Under the pieces are notes generated by a model. It was not told the origin of the DNA. It did not search any database and saw only the letters and a list, made by a program, of their open reading frames with translations. Shown piece after piece: positions 1 through 7,684 of a stretch of 19,251 nucleotides of DNA. Source of the stretch: Halobacteriovorax sp. (GTDB lineage: Bacteria; Bdellovibrionota; Bacteriovoracia; Bacteriovoracales; Bacteriovoracaceae); the NCBI GenBank assembly GCA_002686115.1, contig NZAF01000155.1, positions 1 through 19,251 of the forward strand, given 5' to 3'. How positions within the stretch are numbered: the first letter of the stretch is position 1; the number at the start of each line of letters is the position of its first letter. The position numbers were made by a program, and so were the translations under genes.

Positions 1-2
1 CT

Positions 3-677
3 CTTCTATTTATCACTAACGCTTCTATTGCAAGAGATGCAATTTCAGGAAGTCGTTTCGAACTTCTTACTGGAGTTAGAAAGGCCAGTGACTCAAGTCC
101 AACACCTTTAAAAGGTTTTTGGGATAAAAAATTTGCTGGAGAAAAATACATTTATGGTAAAGCTCCTGCAAAATTTTTAGCAAGAAACTATAATTTTATT
201 CCTGCGAAATCTAGAGTCCTAGATATTGGTATGGGTGAGGGAAGGAATGCCGTATTTTTGGCCACGAAAGGTTATAAAGTAACGGGAATTGATATATCTA
301 GAGTTGCCATACAAAAAGCACGATTCTTAGCAAAAGAGTTTGGTGTAAGAATAGATACAATTCAAAAGAGTGTTAAAGAACTTAGAATTACTCCCGGAAC
401 CATTGATGCGATTATATGTTTTTACTATGTAGATAGAGAAATCGTAGAGACTCTTAAAAAGTGGTTAAGACCTGGTGGGGTGATTATCTTTGAAGCCTAC
501 ACAATCAATCAAAAACTAATTAACAAGATGGAAGGCGAGGACTCTTATGTCTTACAAAGTGGAGAGCTTCTGGAGCTTTTTAGCGACTTTACCTTGTTAA
601 AGTATGAAGAGCCACTTCATATGAAAGATTATATCGCCTCAATCATTGCTCAAAAGCCGCCCGAAAAAACTGAGTAA
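3..677 (+). CDS. Class I SAM-dependent methyltransferase, TehB-like (5' end outside window)
   Basis: The reading frame is open from the window edge, so the true start lies upstream; an internal ATG at 231 falls inside the SAM-binding motif and cannot be the start. The visible protein begins with a hydrophobic stretch ending ASIA-RD, like the end of a signal peptide. It continues with FWDKKFAGEKYIYGKAP, a typical lead-in of TehB/methyltransferase-11 proteins. Motif I is VLDIGMGEGRNAVFLA, the acidic motif II is VTGID, and WLRPGGVIIFE is the post-motif beta-strand. The family transfers a methyl group from SAM to small molecules (tellurite, thiols) or unknown substrates; the substrate cannot be told here. 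The possible export signal is odd because SAM is cytosolic. The stop at 675-677 lies 51 bases before the next gene. The fold is confident, the substrate unknown. Confidence 0.85.
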   Translation, partial: LLFITNASIARDAISGSRFELLTGVRKASDSSPTPLKGFWDKKFAGEKYIYGKAPAKFLARNYNFIPAKSRVLDIGMGEGRNAVFLATKGYKVTGIDISRVAIQKARFLAKEFGVRIDTIQKSVKELRITPGTIDAIICFYYVDREIVETLKKWLRPGGVIIFEAYTINQKLINKMEGEDSYVLQSGELLELFSDFTLLKYEEPLHMKDYIASIIAQKPPEKTE

Positions 678-728
678 AAAACTTTTTTCCGACTATCTTT
701 CAAACTCAGAAAGTATGAAAATGGTATT

Positions 729-1418
729 ATGAAGAAAGTGTATGTTCTTTTAATGGCCATTTTATGTTTTCAAGCCTCGTTTGCGGCATTGAGTAAAAAA
801 GATCCATTAGCTAAATTTTCTGGACGTGTATCAAATCTAAATCTAGATGCAAGACTTGTTCGTTTTAAGGTGAACTTTGATAATATAAAATTCTTAAATA
901 AAGGCGATGAGGTCGACTTTTGGGGCCAGCATCAGGAGAGAAATAAGTGTTCAGGAAAGATTCTTGGAAGATCTAGTGATTATCTACTCGTCAAGGTTTA
1001 TAAAATTGAATGGTGTAATGAGCAGTCGCCAATGGCTCTAGGCCGATTCTTCCATTTCTATAGTGTTGATTTAAGTAATAATATTAGTGTCGCCAGAAAG
1101 CTAACAGAAATTCTTTTAAAGAAAAGGTTAGCATTGGAAGGTAAGGTTCAAAGAAATAAGAAATTGATTGAAACATACCTTCAAAGAGTAGAGGCAGTAA
1201 ATAATAGATATGAATTACTAAGAAGAAAGCTTGAACAAGAGTGGAGAGAAGAGCTAACAAAGCTTGAAGAAGATCAAATTGAAATTGTGCGTAATACGAA
1301 TGGACTAGAGGTAAGGCTCAACGAAACAAATCATAAGCTTGAGTTATATCAAATTGAAGACAACAATTTGAAACTTGATCGATGGTCACTTGATAAGACC
1401 CTTTATTACGAAAAATAA
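729..1418 (+). CDS. Exported hypothetical protein with C-terminal coiled coil
   Basis: I do not recognise this 229-residue protein. Residues 1-19 form a clear signal peptide (MKK, hydrophobic core, ASFA cleavage site), so it should be periplasmic. Residues ~28-112 look like a small beta-rich domain with two cysteines (C74 and C96) that could form a disulfide. Residues ~118-218 are rich in K, E, L and R in heptad-like spacing and probably form a long helical coiled coil; the protein ends LYYEK. This layout recalls periplasmic adaptor or envelope-linker proteins, but I see no named family motif. The ribosome binding site is weak, and an in-frame ATG at 753 would cut the signal peptide, so 729 is preferred. 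It follows the methyltransferase by 51 bases and could be co-transcribed with it. Confidence 0.75.
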   Translation: MKKVYVLLMAILCFQASFAALSKKDPLAKFSGRVSNLNLDARLVRFKVNFDNIKFLNKGDEVDFWGQHQERNKCSGKILGRSSDYLLVKVYKIEWCNEQSPMALGRFFHFYSVDLSNNISVARKLTEILLKKRLALEGKVQRNKKLIETYLQRVEAVNNRYELLRRKLEQEWREELTKLEEDQIEIVRNTNGLEVRLNETNHKLELYQIEDNNLKLDRWSLDKTLYYEK

Positions 1419-1479
1419 ATTATAATTTTGTAAACTTCCTATGTACTTTCAAACACTTTGTGCTTTGCGTGGTGTTATC

Positions 1480-1509
1480 TTGCCACTATTCAAAGTAATT
1501 TTTTATATT
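1480..1509 (+). promoter_or_regulatory. Candidate sigma-70-type promoter of the transport operon
   Basis: TTGCCA at 1480-1485 and TATATT at 1504-1509 are separated by 18 bases. Transcription would begin near 1516, giving a leader of about 70 bases before the ATG at 1585. This is the only good match in the 166-base gap upstream of the six-gene operon. It is predicted from consensus similarity only. Confidence 0.4.
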
Positions 1510-1584
1510 TAGACTGTTATCCTAGAAAAATGGTCTTCTATAGGCTATCGTAATTTGGCTAACATATTAATAAAAGGACATGAA

Positions 1585-3216
1585 ATGAAAATTTTCAAAA
1601 GTGTATTACTTCTGGGAACTCTTTTATTTGCTTACAAGCAGATGACAATGGCAAGTATGCCTAAAAAAGGGGGAACCTTTTATTATAATTTAAAAAGTAC
1701 ACCAACGACTCTTAATCCACTTTCTGCAACTGATGGATATTCATCACAAGTTCACTCGTACACGATGGAGTCATTACTAACTCGTGACATTGATACATAT
1801 GAGTGGAAACCAAACTTAGCTAAGAGTTGGGAAATATCAAAAGACGGAATGGTTTTTACTTTTGTTCTAAGAGATGGAATTAAATTTCATGATGGAAAAC
1901 CAATGACTATTGAAGATGTTAAGTTTTCTTTTGATGCTGTTACTCATCCAGAGAACAAATATAAAACAGCACACCTAAAGTCATATTATGAAGGAATTGA
2001 AAAAGCTGAAGTTGTTAATAAGAACACAATTAAGTTTTATGCAAAAAATAAAATCTATAAAAATTTCGATATTGTCGCAGGTATGCTTGAGATTGTACCA
2101 AAGCATGTATACGAGAGTCCTTCTAAAAAACAAGAGAAGAAGCTCAATAAGACGATTGTAGGATCAGGTCCTTATAAGTTTAAAAGTCTTAAAAGAGGTA
2201 AGGGTGTTACATTAGTTAGAAATAAAAACTGGTGGGGACTTAAAGTTGATGAATATAAGAATGAAAATAACTTTGATAAAATCTTCATGAGATTTATTAA
2301 GGATTCAACGATCGCCATCCAAAGACTTGAAAAAGGTGATATCGACTTTCAAGCTTTATCTCCAGAAGAATTTGAAAAGAAAGCAACAGGTAGTAACTGG
2401 GGTAAGTCTGTATTTAAAGTAAAAACAGAAAATAAAGCACCTGCAGGTTATACTTTTATTGGTTGGAACTTAAAAGATAGGATCTTAAAGAGTAAAGAAG
2501 TAAGAAAAGCACTATATCATCTAATTAATAGACCATTAATGATTGAAAAATTCCTATACGGATATAGTGTTCCGGCTACAGGTCCTCAATATCTTTCAAG
2601 TGAATACGCTAATAAAGATGTTCCAGTAACTCCATTTGATCCAGAAAAAGCATTAGAGATTCTTAGAGCTGATGGGTGGGCCGATACTGATGGAGACCAA
2701 GTTCTAGATAAGGTTATCGATGGGAAAAAAGAAAAACTTTCTTTTACAATCCTCGAGCCAAATAAAGACTTTGTAAAATACCTCACTATTTTTAAAGAAG
2801 ATGCTAAAAAAAGAGGTGTTGATATCAAGATTAAGTTTATTGAGTGGAACTCTTTTATTAAGGCCTTAGATGAAAGAAATTTTGAAGCTGTAAGGCTTGC
2901 ATGGGGCGGAGGATCAGTTGATTGGGATCCAAAGCAAATCTGGCACTCTTCTTCAATTGAGAATAAAGGCTCTAACTTTGTAAGTTACTCAAATGAAAAA
3001 GTTGATAAGTGGATTGATGAAGCAAGACTTATTCATGACAAATCTAAAAGAAAAGAAATTCTTAATAAGGTTTATAAAGAAATTGCAGAAGACTATCCAT
3101 ATGCATTTCTTTTCAATACTAAGTACACTTTCTACGGGCACACTAAGAGTGCGAAGAGACATCAAGATACTTATACTTATGGTGTAGGAATCGGCAGATG
3201 GTGGTTAGAGAAATAA
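1585..3216 (+). CDS. Periplasmic peptide-type ABC substrate-binding protein (SBP_bac_5, YejA/OppA-like)
   Basis: This 543-residue protein binds its ligand in the periplasm and delivers it to the two permeases encoded next. It starts with a signal peptide (MKIFKSVLLLGTLLFAY..TMA, cut before S24) and has no lipobox cysteine, so it should be soluble. Family-5 signatures are clear: NPLSATDGYSSQV near the N terminus, FHDGKPMTIEDVKFSFDAV, GSGPYKF, RNKNWW, and the distal VRKALYHLINRP helix. Length fits OppA/DppA/YejA. The start was moved from an upstream TTG (1555) to the ATG at 1585, because AAGGA at 1574-1578 is well spaced and the signal peptide then begins with MKIFK. The partner permeases are Yej-like, so the ligand is probably a peptide or peptide-like compound; the sequence does not say which. 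Confidence 0.92.
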   Translation: MKIFKSVLLLGTLLFAYKQMTMASMPKKGGTFYYNLKSTPTTLNPLSATDGYSSQVHSYTMESLLTRDIDTYEWKPNLAKSWEISKDGMVFTFVLRDGIKFHDGKPMTIEDVKFSFDAVTHPENKYKTAHLKSYYEGIEKAEVVNKNTIKFYAKNKIYKNFDIVAGMLEIVPKHVYESPSKKQEKKLNKTIVGSGPYKFKSLKRGKGVTLVRNKNWWGLKVDEYKNENNFDKIFMRFIKDSTIAIQRLEKGDIDFQALSPEEFEKKATGSNWGKSVFKVKTENKAPAGYTFIGWNLKDRILKSKEVRKALYHLINRPLMIEKFLYGYSVPATGPQYLSSEYANKDVPVTPFDPEKALEILRADGWADTDGDQVLDKVIDGKKEKLSFTILEPNKDFVKYLTIFKEDAKKRGVDIKIKFIEWNSFIKALDERNFEAVRLAWGGGSVDWDPKQIWHSSSIENKGSNFVSYSNEKVDKWIDEARLIHDKSKRKEILNKVYKEIAEDYPYAFLFNTKYTFYGHTKSAKRHQDTYTYGVGIGRWWLEK

Positions 3217-3249
3217 TATTAACGATTAAGAAGTTAGAAGAAGGTAAAG

Positions 3250-4275
3250 TTGTTTAATTATATAATTCGAAGATTGTTAATTTTGATTCCAACCTTAATT
3301 GGGGTTACTCTTTTAACTTTTGTGATCATTAACCTTGCACCAGGTTCTCCGGTTGAACAAAAAATTCAACAGCTTAGATTTGGTTCAGAGGGAATGAGTT
3401 CTGACTCAGGTTCGAGTAATGATGCAGGTGTTTCAGAAGAAGTTATTGAAGCATTAAAGAAGCAATACGGTTTTGATAAGCCATTGCACGTGAGATATTG
3501 GATTTGGCTAAAAAACCTTACGCGATTTGATTTTGGTGAAAGTTTTACCTATGAGGAACCAGTTACTGATGTTGTCATGAGTAAGCTTCCGGTTTCAATT
3601 CAATTTGGTTTAATTTCATTTCTGCTGTCTTATTTAATTTGTATACCGCTTGGAGTTTTAAAGGCAATAAAACATGGTTCTAAATTTGATGTAACCTCAA
3701 GCTTTATACTCTCTGCTCTATATTCGATTCCTGGTTTTATGCTTGGTATTCTCTTATTAGTTTATTTTGCTGGTGATACATTTGTGGACTGGTTTCCAAT
3801 TGGGGATCTTTACTCCGATGAATATGACGACTTAACATTCTGGGGTAAAGTTTGGGACAGGACAACCCACTTCATCTTGCCTCTTGTTTCATATATGGTT
3901 GGTCAGTTTACAGTTCTTACACTTCTTATGAAGAACTCGATGCTAGAAGTAATCAGCCAGGACTATGTGAGAACAGCTCAAGCAAAAGGTCTTGAGCAAA
4001 GAGTCGTTTATATGAAGCATGCCTTGAGGAATGCTCTTATTCCAATCGTTACTGGCTTTGGGCACTTCTTATCACTGTTTTTTGCGGGATCACTATTTAT
4101 TGAAACAATATTTAACTTAGATGGTATTGGCCTTCTAGGTTATCAGTCTGTTCTTGAAAGAGATTATAACGTAATTATGGGGCTATTCTTTATTCAAACT
4201 CTCATTATGTTTGTTGGAAACCTTATTAGTGATATTCTGTACACTGTTGTTGACCCAAGGATTGATTTCTCATGA
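3250..4275 (+). CDS. yejB: ABC transporter permease, YejB-like
   Basis: Inner-membrane permease of the binding-protein-dependent peptide transport class, 341 residues. The N terminus MFNYIIRRLLILIPTLIGV is the usual first transmembrane helix of OppB/DppB/YejB proteins and fixes the TTG start at 3250, with AGAAGG just upstream. A long periplasmic loop follows, then KLPVSIQFGL, KFDV, and the cytoplasmic coupling (EAA) segment DYVRTAQAKGL..HALRNALIP, which docks to the ATPase. The C terminus ends VDPRIDFS. The loop text FDKPLH.RY and FDFGES, and the VDPRIDF end, resemble YejB more than OppB. It lies 33 bases after the binding-protein gene and overlaps the next gene by 4 bases, so translation is likely coupled. 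Class is certain; YejB rather than OppB rests on my memory of the E. coli sequence. Confidence 0.9.
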   Translation: MFNYIIRRLLILIPTLIGVTLLTFVIINLAPGSPVEQKIQQLRFGSEGMSSDSGSSNDAGVSEEVIEALKKQYGFDKPLHVRYWIWLKNLTRFDFGESFTYEEPVTDVVMSKLPVSIQFGLISFLLSYLICIPLGVLKAIKHGSKFDVTSSFILSALYSIPGFMLGILLLVYFAGDTFVDWFPIGDLYSDEYDDLTFWGKVWDRTTHFILPLVSYMVGQFTVLTLLMKNSMLEVISQDYVRTAQAKGLEQRVVYMKHALRNALIPIVTGFGHFLSLFFAGSLFIETIFNLDGIGLLGYQSVLERDYNVIMGLFFIQTLIMFVGNLISDILYTVVDPRIDFS

Positions 4276-5291
4276 TTGAAAAATATATTAAAAGTGAATT
4301 AACTCTTAAGAGATGGAGAAGATTTAAAAAGAGAAAGACTGCAGTCGTTGCAAGTGTCATCTTATTAGTCTCTTTTGTCTTAACGATGATTTCACCACTT
4401 ATTGCCAATAGTAAGCCAATTTATATGTCATATAAGGGTGAAAGTTACTTTCCTGTATTTGTCAGCTATCACCCGAAAGATTTTGGTGTGACAGATTCGC
4501 TAGTTCTTAATTATAGAGAATTAGAGATGGGTGAAGGTGATTTTAAAATTAACCCAATTATAAAGTGGGATCCTTTCGAAAGTAATAAGAAAGTTGATTA
4601 CTATCCTGCTCCACCATCTGCAGATAATATTTTTGGTACTGATGATAGGGGCCGTGATGTTTTCACAAGACTTCTCTATGGATATAAGTACTCTATAGCC
4701 TATGCAGTTTTAACATGGGTTATCTCAACAATACTTGGCGTTCTGTTAGGTGGCTTGATGGGGTATTATGGTGGAAAGGTAGACTTCTTTGGACAAAGAG
4801 TTGTAGAAATATTTCAAACTATACCAGTCTTTTTACTACTCTTAACATTAATATCGATGCTTAAACCTTCATTAATCCTTCTTATAACAATCTCCTCTGT
4901 TTTTGGTTGGATGGGAATTAGTTATTATGCAAGAGGAGAGTTTCTAAGAAATAGAAAACTAGAATTCGTAGAAGCTGCAAGAGGTATGGGGGCATCTACT
5001 TCAAGAATTATTTTTAAGCACATTCTTCCAAATTCATTAGGGCCTATTATTACTTTTGCTCCATTTTCTATTGCTGGTGGTATCACAGGTCTTGCTGGTT
5101 TAGATTATCTTGGCTTTGGTTTAGAGGTTCCAACTCCTTCGTGGGGAGAATTACTAGCTCAGGCACATAAGAATTTTACTATTGCTTGGTGGTTAGCTGT
5201 TTATCCATCTGCCGCACTATTTTCAAGCTTATTTCTATTTGTGCTAGTTGGTGATGGTGTGCGAGATGCTCTAGACCCAAAAATGAAATGA
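4272..5291 (+). CDS. yejE: ABC transporter permease, YejE-like
   Basis: Second permease subunit of the peptide-type importer, 339 residues. An N-terminal cytoplasmic tail rich in K and R (LKRWRRFKKRKTA) leads into the first helix, followed by ANSKPIYMSYKGESYFPVF and a large periplasmic insert. Then come FGTDDRGRDVFTRLLYGY, the standard DppC/OppC/YejE motif, GGLMGYYGGKVD, and the EAA coupling loop FVEAARGMGAS..HILPNS. It ends VRDALDPKMK. The KP..V.Y.G..YFP stretch is characteristic of YejE. The ATG at 4272 overlaps the yejB stop (ATGA). The 3' end overlaps the next gene in the same way. The ATPase subunit that normally follows (YejF or OppD/OppF) is missing; a B12/siderophore-type importer follows instead. 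Confidence 0.9.
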   Translation: MIEKYIKSELTLKRWRRFKKRKTAVVASVILLVSFVLTMISPLIANSKPIYMSYKGESYFPVFVSYHPKDFGVTDSLVLNYRELEMGEGDFKINPIIKWDPFESNKKVDYYPAPPSADNIFGTDDRGRDVFTRLLYGYKYSIAYAVLTWVISTILGVLLGGLMGYYGGKVDFFGQRVVEIFQTIPVFLLLLTLISMLKPSLILLITISSVFGWMGISYYARGEFLRNRKLEFVEAARGMGASTSRIIFKHILPNSLGPIITFAPFSIAGGITGLAGLDYLGFGLEVPTPSWGELLAQAHKNFTIAWWLAVYPSAALFSSLFLFVLVGDGVRDALDPKMK

Positions 5292-6085
5292 TTAAAGTAA
5301 ATAGTCTTCTTATATGCTTATTACTGTCTTTTTATAGCTTTACGCTAGAGGCATCAGCAAAGAGGATTATCTCAACATCTCCCGTGATAACAGAGTTTAT
5401 ATCCTTTCTTGGTCAAAGCAAGAATCTCGTCGCTGTTAGTAATTATTGTAAGAATAAGCAAGGCTTACCAACGATAGGGAGTTCATTTGGGCTTGATTAT
5501 GAGCAAATTGTATCTCTTAATAGCGACATTCTATTTCTTGAATCTGTAAATGATACAAGAGTCAAAGAGAAGCTTAAAAAACTGAATATAAACTACGTTG
5601 AATTAAAGTTCTTAACGATTAGGGATATCAAAGAATCAAGCTATAAATTAGCAAAAAAATTAGGTCTAACTCGAGAGAAGTTATATGAGTTATTTTATCA
5701 ATTGAAGCCTCTTGGCAATACAGGGAAGAAGGTCTTGATTGTTCTTGGAGAGGATACGAACTCAAATTTTATTAAAACGATTCGGGCCGTTTCTGGGAAT
5801 TCATTTTACAGCAATATTTTAGGACTTGTTGGAGGAATTAATATTCTTCACAACTCTAGTGTTTCATATCCTATTCTAGATTTAGAAAAACTCATATCAC
5901 TTAAGCCAGATATTATTATTCGAATTGGACAAAATATTTCTAGTGAGAAAGTAAAAAAAATATGGGCCAAGACAATTTTCAAGGATAAAGTAAAGTTCAT
6001 GATGGATGATACTTATCTAATACCTGGACCTCAAATTCTTAAAACATATATAAAAATAAGAGATATTGTACGTGAAGCTGAATGA
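5288..6085 (+). CDS. Periplasmic binding protein of the BtuF/FepB class (cobalamin, siderophore or haem uptake)
   Basis: A 265-residue helical-backbone metal-chelate binding protein. The signal peptide covers residues 1-24 (hydrophobic core, cleavage at EASA-KR). The mature protein begins RIISTSPVITEFISFLG, the first strand and helix of BtuF-like proteins. IVSLNSDILFLE, then a long linking helix (ESSYKLAKKLGLTREKLYELFYQL), VLIVLGED, and LDLEKLISLKPDIII in the second lobe follow the family order. It captures its ligand for the permease and ATPase encoded directly downstream. The ATG overlaps the yejE stop by 4 bases. The ligand cannot be fixed: cobalamin is attractive because B12-dependent metH lies in the same window, but siderophore or haem remain possible and no cobalamin riboswitch was seen. 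Confidence 0.85.
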   Translation: MIKVNSLLICLLLSFYSFTLEASAKRIISTSPVITEFISFLGQSKNLVAVSNYCKNKQGLPTIGSSFGLDYEQIVSLNSDILFLESVNDTRVKEKLKKLNINYVELKFLTIRDIKESSYKLAKKLGLTREKLYELFYQLKPLGNTGKKVLIVLGEDTNSNFIKTIRAVSGNSFYSNILGLVGGINILHNSSVSYPILDLEKLISLKPDIIIRIGQNISSEKVKKIWAKTIFKDKVKFMMDDTYLIPGPQILKTYIKIRDIVREAE

Positions 6086-6752
6086 TTTAACTATTGAAAA
6101 GGAAAGTCATAAGATTCTTTCTCACATAAGTGTAGAGCTTAATTCAAATTGTATTGGTGTTATAGGAGGAAATGGACAAGGGAAAACAACACTCCTTAAT
6201 GCAATTATCGAAAAAGATAAGTACTTAGGTGAGATAACTCATAGGCCTGAGTTTTCATATGCTGGGCACATAAGTGATATGAATACAGAGCTATATGTAA
6301 AAGAAATTCTCGAGTACTCAGTAATTAATTCTGGAACAGACCTTTGGGGATTTGAAGAGATTCTTAAAGTATTTGATTTGACTCACTTAAAAGATCATTC
6401 TTTTAACACTCTTAGTGGGGGAGAGAAGCAAAGAGTTAATCTTGCGTGCTCACTTTATCAAAAGTCTGATTTAGTAATTTGGGATGAGCCTACAAACTAC
6501 CTCGATCCCAGACATATTAAGTCTTTAATAGATATAGTACTTAAAGAAAAAATGAGAAGAAAATTTTTGATTGTCTCTCATCATATGAATTTCATTATTT
6601 CTGTCTCTGAAATGATTCTTGGTCTTAAAGATAGGGAGTTAAAGTTTTATGAGAATACATATACAGCTTTTGATAAAAAACTTTTTAATGAAATTTTTGA
6701 TATAAGTTTTAACTATATGATAAATGACCAAAAGAGGTCTGTGACCATATGA
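6072..6752 (+). CDS. ABC transporter ATP-binding subunit (BtuD/FecE-type)
   Basis: A 226-residue single nucleotide-binding domain that would power the adjacent FecCD-type permease from the cytoplasm. From the GTG start at 6072, Walker A is GGNGQGKTT (32-40), the signature is LSGGEKQRVNLA (114-125), Walker B is LVIWDEPTNYLD (134-145), and the switch histidine is in IVSHH (170-171). A TTG at 6066 is an alternative start; GTG is preferred because it gives MKLNDLTI and about 8 bases of spacing from a purine-rich AAGAGA. Either start overlaps the binding-protein gene. The Q-loop is unusual: SYAGHISD stands where families normally have a glutamine. It is the only ATPase in the operon, although two permease sets are encoded. 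Confidence 0.9.
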   Translation: MKLNDLTIEKESHKILSHISVELNSNCIGVIGGNGQGKTTLLNAIIEKDKYLGEITHRPEFSYAGHISDMNTELYVKEILEYSVINSGTDLWGFEEILKVFDLTHLKDHSFNTLSGGEKQRVNLACSLYQKSDLVIWDEPTNYLDPRHIKSLIDIVLKEKMRRKFLIVSHHMNFIISVSEMILGLKDRELKFYENTYTAFDKKLFNEIFDISFNYMINDQKRSVTI

Positions 6753-7684
6753 AAAAAATCTTAGTTTATCTCTCTTTTCTTTCTTTAATTGTTCTTTCCT
6801 TGATTGGGACTCAAATTGATTCTCTATTTACTGATAAGTATTACTATATTGTTGAATTAATTATTTTACCAAGAACTTTGACTGCTATTTTAGCTGGTGG
6901 CGTTCTAGCGACAATAGGCTATCAATTTCAAATTCTTTTCAAGAATAATCTTGCAACACCTTATACGACGGGAATCTCTTCTATTGCAGCGCTCTGCTTA
7001 GCCGTTAGTGAGCTTCTTTTGACACATCTTACTCTTTCTGGAAATGTGTCTCTCATTATATATCTTATTTCTAGTGTGCTTTTTTTGAGTGCCATGTTCA
7101 TCATTTTAATTAAGAAAATGGGAAGGAATTCTCTTTTACTATTAGGAGTAAGCGTCGGGATAGTGAGTTCAAGTTTAATCATTTTTATACAGTCATTTCT
7201 CGGTAATGAAAGTGTTTCTAAACTTGTACGGTGGATGATGGGTAATATTGACACTGTTGGCTTTAGGGCCCCTTTGATACTCTTTATCGGTACAATTATC
7301 TTAATGATCTATGCATTTAAATCAAGAAAAGCAATGACTCTACTATCAATAAGCGAAGACTTTGCGCATACTCGAGGTGTTCAGGTCGAATCATTATTTA
7401 GAAATACTTTTTTCATGGGGAATACATTTCTTGTGATTCTCATATGGTTTTGTGGGCCGATTGGCTTTATTGGTTTAATTATTCCTCATGTCTCGCAAAA
7501 AATATTTGGTGCAGATTATTCTAAAAATTTAATGGTAAATTTCTTTTTAGGTTCAACACTTCTTATGACGGCAACGTTATTGAGCAAGGTCTTGATAAGC
7601 ACCCACGTCATACCAGTGGGTGCGATAACTGCATCTATTGGTGCACCATTTTTAGTCTATTTATTATTAAAGAAGAAAATTTAA
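6749..7684 (+). CDS. FecCD/BtuC-type ABC permease
   Basis: An inner-membrane permease of 311 residues with about nine hydrophobic segments, slightly shorter than typical BtuC/FecD. Family landmarks in order: the first helix (KKILVYLSFLSLIVLSLIG), RTLTAILAGGVLATIGYQFQ followed by LFKNNLATPYTTGISS (the conserved helix 2-3 region), LLLGVSVGIVSSSL, RWMMGNI, FAHTRGVQVESL (the coupling region), GPIGFIGLIIPHVSQKIFG, and the C-terminal IPVGAITASIGAPFLVYLL. It forms the channel for the ligand brought by the binding protein at 5288. The ATG overlaps the ATPase stop by 4 bases. The last codon runs into the convergent protease gene: a shared TTAA at 7681-7684 supplies both stop codons, leaving no room for a normal terminator between the two genes. 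Confidence 0.92.
   Translation: MKKILVYLSFLSLIVLSLIGTQIDSLFTDKYYYIVELIILPRTLTAILAGGVLATIGYQFQILFKNNLATPYTTGISSIAALCLAVSELLLTHLTLSGNVSLIIYLISSVLFLSAMFIILIKKMGRNSLLLLGVSVGIVSSSLIIFIQSFLGNESVSKLVRWMMGNIDTVGFRAPLILFIGTIILMIYAFKSRKAMTLLSISEDFAHTRGVQVESLFRNTFFMGNTFLVILIWFCGPIGFIGLIIPHVSQKIFGADYSKNLMVNFFLGSTLLMTATLLSKVLISTHVIPVGAITASIGAPFLVYLLLKKKI

Noticed and set aside
678..728. Terminator made of A6-C-T6 after the methyltransferase gene
   Set aside because: The pairing is only A-T with a one-base loop and no G/C stem, so it cannot form a stable hairpin.
1417..1428. Palindrome AAATTATAATTT after the coiled-coil gene
   Set aside because: Entirely A/T and expected by chance in this composition; no T-run follows a stable stem.
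1555..1584. TTG start 10 codons upstream for the peptide-binding protein
   Set aside because: It would place the good AAGGA ribosome binding site inside the coding region and bury the signal peptide start.
5288..6085. Lipoprotein signal (LLIC) in the BtuF-like protein
   Set aside because: Ile precedes the Cys, which does not fit a lipobox, and a good signal peptidase I site follows at residue 24.
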